Below are positions 1-9,000 of a DNA stretch of 18,740 nucleotides, one piece after another (the first letter of the stretch is position 1; the number at the start of each line of letters is the position of its first letter). The DNA is from Candidatus Sigynarchaeota archaeon (GTDB taxonomy: Archaea > Asgardarchaeota > Lokiarchaeia > Sigynarchaeales > Sigynarchaeaceae), in NCBI GenBank assembly GCA_030587525.1, contig JAUQYW010000269.1, positions 1 through 18,740 of the forward strand, in the 5' to 3' direction. Both the position numbers and the translations under genes were made by a program. The notes below the pieces were generated by a model. The model was not told where the DNA came from. It saw nothing but the letters and a program-made list of their open reading frames with translations, and did not search any database.

Positions 1-3000
1 ATCAAGGCAGCATTCCACGATGGTACAACGGGTAATGACGAGACGCTTTATGAATTTGATTGGTACGATGCAGATCAAAGCGGCACGACGGATTTCACGT
101 CCGGTAGCTATGATGATATGCACTCTCGTAATGTCGTTTTACGGCTTAAAGTGAGTGACAGCATCGAGGACAATCCCGTGTATCGGCAACCGGCCTTCGT
201 TTCCGGGTATTTGAACGTGTATGACGTCGTGGGACAAGTCGCGGGCCAGTATCAATATGAATATCTCGGGCAATACACGCGCAAGATCACCCTCATCATC
301 ACGCCATGGCATTACCAGCGGTTCAACACCTACCGTCAATTGTCAGTGCCGAGCGGGGCAACATCTTTGACCTATAAAACCCCACAGTTCACGAGCGGTA
401 GCCTTGTCCTCAACGCGAACCCGGGAACATCAGGCGCGCTCGTTGATTCCTTGCTCGTGCAGTACCGGAAAGCAACTAGCTCGAAGGACATCGTGATCGG
501 GAACTGGGATCAGATTATCGATACAGCAACCTCTGATTCTTCTGACACCGATCCCATGCATTTGAACCAGACCCACGGCGTGCATTTACACGACGTGGAT
601 AACATTCTCTTGCGGTCATTGTATGACGTAACCGATTTCAAGGGCGCTACTGGCACATCATATTCTGTCAGATATGACACGGGCTTCAATACCCATTCAA
701 TGATGTTTAACCCGGGAGATGTCAGGGCCAACTCCGTGGGGGCAGGTACCAGTTGGCGCGTTGCAAGTGACGATCACCCACTTGTCGCCGTTATACCCGA
801 CGCGCTGCCATCGCTTCGTGATCTCTCGTTGCTAACGGCGCCATACACAGGCAACTTGGGCGAGGCCGACGAGATTTATGTCGATGTGTACCCGAACCAG
901 CGCGTGCCCGTGGGTCGTGATGACTCATTAAACGCTACTTATGTCACGATTCCCGATTTCGACCATCGTTTCTCGACCGCACCTAGCGCGTTCCAATTCG
1001 CCAGTTCCGACCTGGATGATGGCAAGCTTACCTTCCCACTTACAGGTTCATTGTGGACAGATCAAGGCCGCACGGAGCGCGCCGAATATTCGTTGAAATT
1101 CAACGTTCCTGCATGGTACGTTGACTGTGGCGCGTGGGCATGGGAGACATCGGTGAGTATGTACCATGGTAGTTATGGCACACTGTACAGTGCTGCCCCG
1201 GATTCGATCTTGCCAACATACAACGGCGCGGGTGAGATGGCACGTCGCACTTGGCTTATCTACTTGTATGACATGGCTTCGTCCTACGGTTTCACTTACA
1301 TACCGGAACAACCAGAGGAATTTGTCAGTTATTATAATGCATGGGATGTAACCAGCCCATCCTCGCCAATGTACAAATTCGAGGAGACAAGGCACCGTAT
1401 CGACGTGATGATCGATGTCAAGGACGATGCCAGAACCATCGCAGGAAAGGTCTATGCAGCCTTGATCAACAATAAGGAATTCATGGCAAGCTCCTTCATC
1501 AAGGCGGAGCGGGTCGCGGACACCATCACTTTCACGCAAGAATATGGGGGCACGGTCGTCTATGGCGGGCAGACCTACACCCCGTTTCTCTATTCACCAG
1601 ATGGCCCTATCGGGCCATATGCACTCGGTCAATACACGACTGTCAAGGACGGGGTCGGTGATCCCGAATACAAAGATGACGGATTCATCAACGAGCTCGA
1701 CGATTACTTCGGTTACACGCTCGTTATCTCGGGCAAGAAGGACGGGGCAAGCGCATGCGTGAACTTGAGCGTGTCAGCGTGTGACACGCAGGAGCGGACG
1801 CTCACCTACATCGCATCGTCCTCGACCTTGACGGATGATTACTTGGATGGCAATGGGCGATTTGATGCGACCAAGATCAAGGCAATGCAGACGACGGATA
1901 TGGATTTAATCTTTGCCGTTGATAGGCACCGGGAACCCACGATGCAAGCTTGGTTCAAGATGCCGGGCGTCGTGTATTCCAAGCTCACGCACCCGTCCAC
2001 GACCGCGCCTGACTGGAGCATGTATCCGCGCTTCGGGTATCAGGTCACTGCATCGAACGGGTCCGCTGTGTACAAGGCATCGATCACGCTCTATACGCGG
2101 AATGACGCGGGAAGTTTCTCGTGGGATGGCCTCAAATACCGGGCCTATGGCGTGTACGAGGATTATTTTGACAACAAGAGTACCATCGTAGGTGTCCACG
2201 ATATCTCGAATGCGTTGGGTGTAGCGCCATCCACGATCGATTTGATCGGTGTCACGATCACGTGGAAGACCAGCGATCCAACGGCGCAAGAATCTTGCCC
2301 CGTCGCGTTTTCGGGCATCTGGTTCGAGCACGAGACATCCATCGCCGATATGATCATCAAATGGCATGATATGGTGGATATCGATAACGATGGGGAATTA
2401 GAAAGCAAGCCCGACACGGTCTTGCCACTCATCTCGGAACCGCTTGGGCTTGCGAAGACGTGGCAATCTGCATCATGGGAAGGCCTCGTTGAACGATCAC
2501 TACCATCCGACCACATCTATTCCAGCGCGATAGAGCGGCTTATAGAGGGTGACGTGAAGGAGATTGCAATAGTGTCCAAAACCAGTATCGATTTGAGCCA
2601 GGTCATCATCTCGCGGTCGAACATCGTTGGCGGATACTTGAGCGCGGTGCTATACGAGAAATGTTTCAATACATTCACCAATCTCGAGCAAGCATTGCAA
2701 TATAAGCTGGGGGCTATGGCAGTTCGGCCTATGACTCCGGATTGGGATGAAGGTACGGATTGTGTCTTGACGGATCGATATGACGATTTCGTACTCGTTG
2801 ATTGTTTTGACCGTGATTATTCCGCTGATTACTACGATACCAACATTCAATATTCGGACACTGAACTCGATCCTGTGTTTGCATGGAATATGCACGTTAG
2901 TAGCATCGCTGGGGTAGTGACTGGTCAATCCGTATCAGGGCGGAGCGACGTCACGGGCGTGCCTGCTTTGGGCACCGTGGTAGGAACTTCGATCGCCGGT

Positions 3001-6000
3001 TCGAATAAATTCATCACCGTAGTGCCGACTAATGGTATGTTCTTCGCGGCAGGAACTCTCACGCTGAAAAAAACAGGTCTGGCAGATGTAACATGCCAAT
3101 TGCTGGAGAAGCCGGAGGCGGTGCCTTTTCTCGATGGGAATAATTCAATGACTGGATATGATCTTGATGGAAATGGCATCGCGGAAGTTGTCGTCATGGA
3201 TTATTCGATGACGAGTTTCTCTACCGGGGACGACGTTTCGGTGCAACAGCGCTACGTGGCGCATGAGATCCGGGTCGATTCGAATCAAGACGGGGCTTAC
3301 GACGTCGTGCGAACTGACTATTCACGCAAGGCTTCGTCCCCCGTTCTTAACGCGTTCTTAATCAACTGGAGTGATTCGAAGCATGCATGGGAGTATGTGT
3401 CGTGGAAGTACAACAAACACGAGCCAACGTATGGCTACACCACGATGATGGATATGAATTCCGATGGTACATTCGAGATGATCGAGGACAACGTGGATGA
3501 ATGGCCGGACAAGCCAATACCGGGGGTGTCTGTCGATGTTGACGAGTATTGCACGCGGACATTCGAGACCCATTACATAACACGTCGCACGCAAGTATAT
3601 GACCCATTCCAAGGCTCGTTTATTAGCGATGAGAGTGAGGCGATCATCGATATACTTGTCGAACGCACCTTTATCTACCAGGATTATGATGGTTCACATA
3701 TATACACGATGGAATGTATCCCATTCGAGGATGTGCCGGTGATTGTCGACACGCGTACCTATCTTGCGAAAGACTTTTGGGTGGACCTGCACGGCTCATT
3801 ATATTTTGTCGATGATGGGTCGGGCAATTACGGCATGGCATTCGTGTTCACGCACGATAGCTATAATCAGTTCGATGCTCAAGGCAACCGGGTTCCGATA
3901 GCTATTGGTGTGGCGTTCGATTACGATTGCGATCATATCATCAACACGAGCCCGGCATATTATAGCTCCAGGAATGGCGGCTTCCGTGACGCGTTTTTCC
4001 CGACAGCATGGATGTTGCCAGCGGATCGCAATCCCGTCGATTTTACACAGATGATCTATGACGAGGCTTGGCGTGCATACTCGGAGCGGCTGGCAACCGA
4101 TGCGCTATTCTGGGTCGAGCAAGTGGTGAACACGGCAATGCAGATCTTGATCATGACGGTTTCGGCAATCGTGACCGGAGTCGTGTCGTTCTATGCATCA
4201 CCTCCTGTCGGCCTGGTTGTTGGTTTCTGGGTCAACATGGGATTGAACTACCTCTGGAACCAATTTTCTCGCAATCTCTGGGCGAATATCGACAAGTTAT
4301 TACACAAAGCCCAGCCAAAGGGCTTGGAATATGCCAAGGAGGAGCAGATCACTAATAGCCTTTCTTGGATCACTAATTGGGGAGAATTAACCCGTATATA
4401 CCCATACATGTCCGTAACCGTTGATGCAATTGGCTGTGCAGCGGCGTTTAACAAGGATCCATACTGGAACTATGCAGATATCGTTGGAGTCGGCATCAAA
4501 GTGCCGATTTATCGCCCGTATGTTTTTAGCCTTTATAGTTGGACAGGTTATACCGATGCAGATTATCAGCGGTTATCGACGGAGGAGATGCACGCCTGGC
4601 ACGACGTGTACCGGAGCAATGGCACGGTATCGACGGAAGCACCCCTCGTCGTCGTGCAGAAATCGTTGCAGCCCAATATCGGCACGCCGAATTGGGAAGT
4701 CGTCAATTTCGAGGACATCACGGGCAAGGGAGAATATAAGTGCGGGGATTCGTATGAGTTCAAGGTAACGCTCCAACTCCATATCCAGGATCGATCCTCG
4801 CTTTTCTTCGTGGTAATGCTCCCCACCGTGTACACGGGCACGCTGGAGTTCTCGCGACAATCGGTCATCACACCACTTTTTATTTCCATTTCAAGTCAAG
4901 ATTGGGTTGATGGCAAGGTCTTCACATATACGATCGCGGGCAAGATCACGCAGGATAATGCCGTGTTCACCATTGACCCACTCACGGTCGATCCAAGCAC
5001 CGGTGATGTGACCCAGATCTTCCATTATAGCGATATTTCGACGATGTATAGCGCGGAGACTTCATTGCGGTACTTCACGAACGGGAGGCTTCAAACCATT
5101 CTCCCAGTTGTGGACGAGAAGGGACGATTCGGTCTCGAAGCATTCCCCGCGTCGCCCACGCTGCCCAATTTCTACCGCAACAGCAGTTCCGAGCGTCTTG
5201 CCATTCATGATTCGCTCAACCGGATCGTGATTCACGATTGGCAACAAATCTCCCATGGCGAGCTTGCAGAGCCTGTCGATTACATGTACCAGGTGGATTA
5301 TGGCATCACAGCCTTGCTGTCGCATTACTCGTACGTGTTGTCGAAGGCGAGCGAGACTAACTTATTTAGCCCATTCCTCGGAGGCGATATTCGCATCTGG
5401 GCAGCTGAAGGGGCAATCGAGTTCGTCAATGTTTTGGCCACGACCATCGGATCAGCAGCGCTCATGTCGAAGATTACGAGCATTCTTGAAGCTAAGGGCT
5501 TCGCCTTGACAAAGACAATCTACGACAAGGAACTCGGCCAGTCCTACCCAGTGAGCCAGCCTCTCGTGCTTGGCGAAAACTGGGGGCAGGAGTTTTCCAA
5601 AGCATGGGCCACGGGTAGTTCCTGGAAAATGTTCTTGTTTGGGCTGAAAGTGGTCTACAAGTTCTTCGTAAAGGAAGAGCTTGATGAATTATTCAAGGAA
5701 AAACTCGTGAGTGACATGCTGCGACTGATGGGTTTCCCCGACGATTTTTGTGAATTCATGGGAGAAGCCGCATGGTCGCTCGGAGAGCTTAACGAGGCTA
5801 CCAGGGATATGCGAAAGCAGATGAGGGAGAGCGCCATAGCTCGCCGTCGTGCTTTCAATGATTGGATCATGAATGCGAGACAAGAGGCTGAGCAACAGTG
5901 TGACTTTGAAGAAATGCGGGCATCTATGCTAGAGCGTCAAGCTAATGACCCGTCGGATATGAGGCATATGCAAGAGGAACAACAGAAAGGAATGAGGCTG

Positions 6001-9000
6001 GAGGACAAGGCCCAGATACAGGCCGAGCAAGAAGCCAGAAACATCTTGACGACGAATAATTTCGTGCAAACCGTGCTCAACAAAGCAAACCTCATCGCCA
6101 AGGCCTGGAGGGAAGGTCATCTGGCCCAGACGCTACACACCATCTTGCCAAAAATGGTCTCGAACGTGCAGATGACTGCATTTGATCGGTACAGTGCCGT
6201 CGCAGCGCACCAGGGTGCTGCCAACATTATCGTGAACCTCATCATAGACCAGATGCGTGCTGTAGCGGAATATAATGACCAATGCGCGAGATCGTTAAAT
6301 ATTCTTAACCCCAGCGACCGGATCAAGACGTATGATTTCTTGAACAGTCCTGCCTTGAAAGCATTGCTCGGCGTCGATGCTGATTGCAAGATCCAGATGA
6401 GCTTGTATGGCACGTCGGCTGCACCCGGCGAAGTTAATGATCTCGGTTGGTGGTCGGTTGAAGAGCTTGACGAGTATGAATATGTTTCGCAGACCCTTAT
6501 TAACAGAATCGAGGAGGCAGAGACCATTGATTTACACGATCCGACAAACCGTGAAACTACAGAATCTCTGGGCCGCCAGATTGGCAATATGGAGATAATT
6601 ACGCAGAAATTAAAGGATGCCATTGGTAAACTACCGCTTTCCGTGCGAGAAGCCATAAATCACGCGCAGAATCTACAGCCGCGACGTCAAGCATCGCAAC
6701 AGCGACAATCATATATACCCACCGACAATCCAGTTATGGAGTTGTTAATGCAACTCGGTCTTTATGAGGATATAACTTCGATGGGTGTTGACATACAAGA
6801 TCTAGCCGGGGGGAATGCTATTGAGCGTGAAAATCATGCCCTCGCGCTGGAAAAGCGCATCAAGAATGACGGCGAGAAAATTAAAAAATTCTCTCAACTT
6901 TTTGATATGCTTGTCGAACTGAAGACTCTCTATGAGCGCCTAGTTAAGGGCGATAGTGGTTCGCAGCTTGGTCAGTTTCTTAATCCTGTCTTATTTGGAA
7001 AACAAATTCCGGCCACATTTGAAGATTTCTTGCTAGCTGGTTGCTCCAAGTCCTTCTCTATGCGTGATCTGTTCGGTTTTGTGCAAGGTGCTCCCGGGAA
7101 AGTATCTGTACAGAAATTGTTGTTTGTTTGGGCTATGTTGGCAGCAGACATCGGTATGAAGCAAGCAGACAGTTATTACAACCGTATGCGAGATGCAATA
7201 GTCCAAGCGGGAAGTTTGGCAGCTCGGGCTAACGGGCTGAGTACTATACCGAGTATATTCTTCGATCAAGGAGTACAACCATCATCTTTAATAACTGGGC
7301 CCGTTACTGATGCGGATCGAGAAGCGAGTATAGAAAGCTTAGGGGGGCTGCAAGATGTGTTTACGAACTATGCGGGCGAGCGCAATTCGAAAGGATCTCC
7401 TGGACGCCACAATAATATGTTCACAGCTTATTTCCAGGTCTTTGGTGAGTTTATTATGACTGGTACTGGTTTACTTGGAGAGTATTTTGGATCGGAAACG
7501 CATATGACACAAGAGACGATCATCAATCCTCGCACGAGAGCAGATCTGGAAGCTGGTCAGCGTTATCCTGGACAACCCGATGGAGTTCTCCATAGAGTAA
7601 TGGAAGGCAAGAACGGCAAGGGTGCGATTACCAGAACTATGTCCATGGATGCTATTCTGGATATGTCTACACTCCTTGGTTGGACTAATGGTCAGCGTAT
7701 GAGTAGTAGCCGATATGGAGAAGGCGCTATGATATTAACGCCTGGACAGATACTTGTTAATAAAATTATAAAGTACACGAGGGCGGGCAGCTTATCCGTG
7801 GCAATGAAATTATTAGCGATCGTGACGTTGGCGGATCCTAGCTTACTCACCGAGGATTCTGATTTGTTTAGGGCATTGAAAGATCTTGACTTGGATGAGG
7901 CTCATGTCGCATTCAACTCGATCGAGAAGGTTGGTCGCGTGTACAGGACACAGTATACTTCGCAAGTGCCTATGCATGCGATTACAATGGGCTATGTTAT
8001 GGGATTTCTTACTGAGGTGTGGCAAGCCGGAAGGAGTTCTTCGACTCAAGCGGAAATAACATTGAAGATGGTGGACGAGAATTATCAAACTCAAGGAAAA
8101 TACAAATGTACTTTAGCAGACCTTGTCAGCGGAGTGGATCTTGACGGAACTGTTCATCACCCATCTAATTGGAATGAGGTAACATGGCCGATGATCACGA
8201 CTTGGCTCTCAACTGTGGGACTCGAGGACTCGACTATCGAAGGCTTGAATATTCTCGGTTTCAAACAACAAGGCCATTTCGAGGTGGACGCTATACACGG
8301 GCGTGTTACCTTTGTTAGCGTGTCCAATATTGCCGTGAACGATTATCTCAACAAGCGCGACTCTATGGTTTTCTTTGGTGAAAATGGGAGAGCCATTTGG
8401 CCTGGTGTTGGTCGGGTTGCTGACTCAGATCTTACTCTGTTCCATGAAGTTTGTATCGAGACTAATCGGCAAGTAGATATCTTACTCACCGATTTGGCAT
8501 CGACAGTCAACACGATGTCTATCGATGAAATAATCCAGACCATTAGCCAAACCCGGGGCGGGGGCTTGCTTGACGCAAATTTGCTCTCTATTAGAGTCGG
8601 AATAAATCGGTATATGGATCAAGTTCGAGATGCCATTGCTCGATCATCGGGTTGGCGAAGTACACAAGATATTGTGGCAACGATTGCTTGTGGTCACAGT
8701 TATAGACTCTCCGAGTATCTCTGGGGTTTCGTTTTGACAATCCCGATGGGAAATGGCTATGTTGTTGTGAAATATAAATGGGCTTCGCAACAATTTACTG
8801 TTACACCGAGCGAGGGCTTAAATGTACCTGACGGGCTTCGCAATTATCGATTGTTTGACCCAGCTCTTCCTATCGACTTCGGCGCAGTAGATGTGGTGGG
8901 AAATCTTCGTAATGTAGCAAACGATCTGCTGTATAATTTCAATAACAGAGTCGATCGTTTTTCTTGGGGTCTTAGTCAAGTGCAACTTATGCTCACCACG

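Noticed and set aside
6117..6656. - strand frame of 179 codons inside the giant gene
   Set aside because: No motif, no ribosome binding site, and it lies wholly inside the giant frame.
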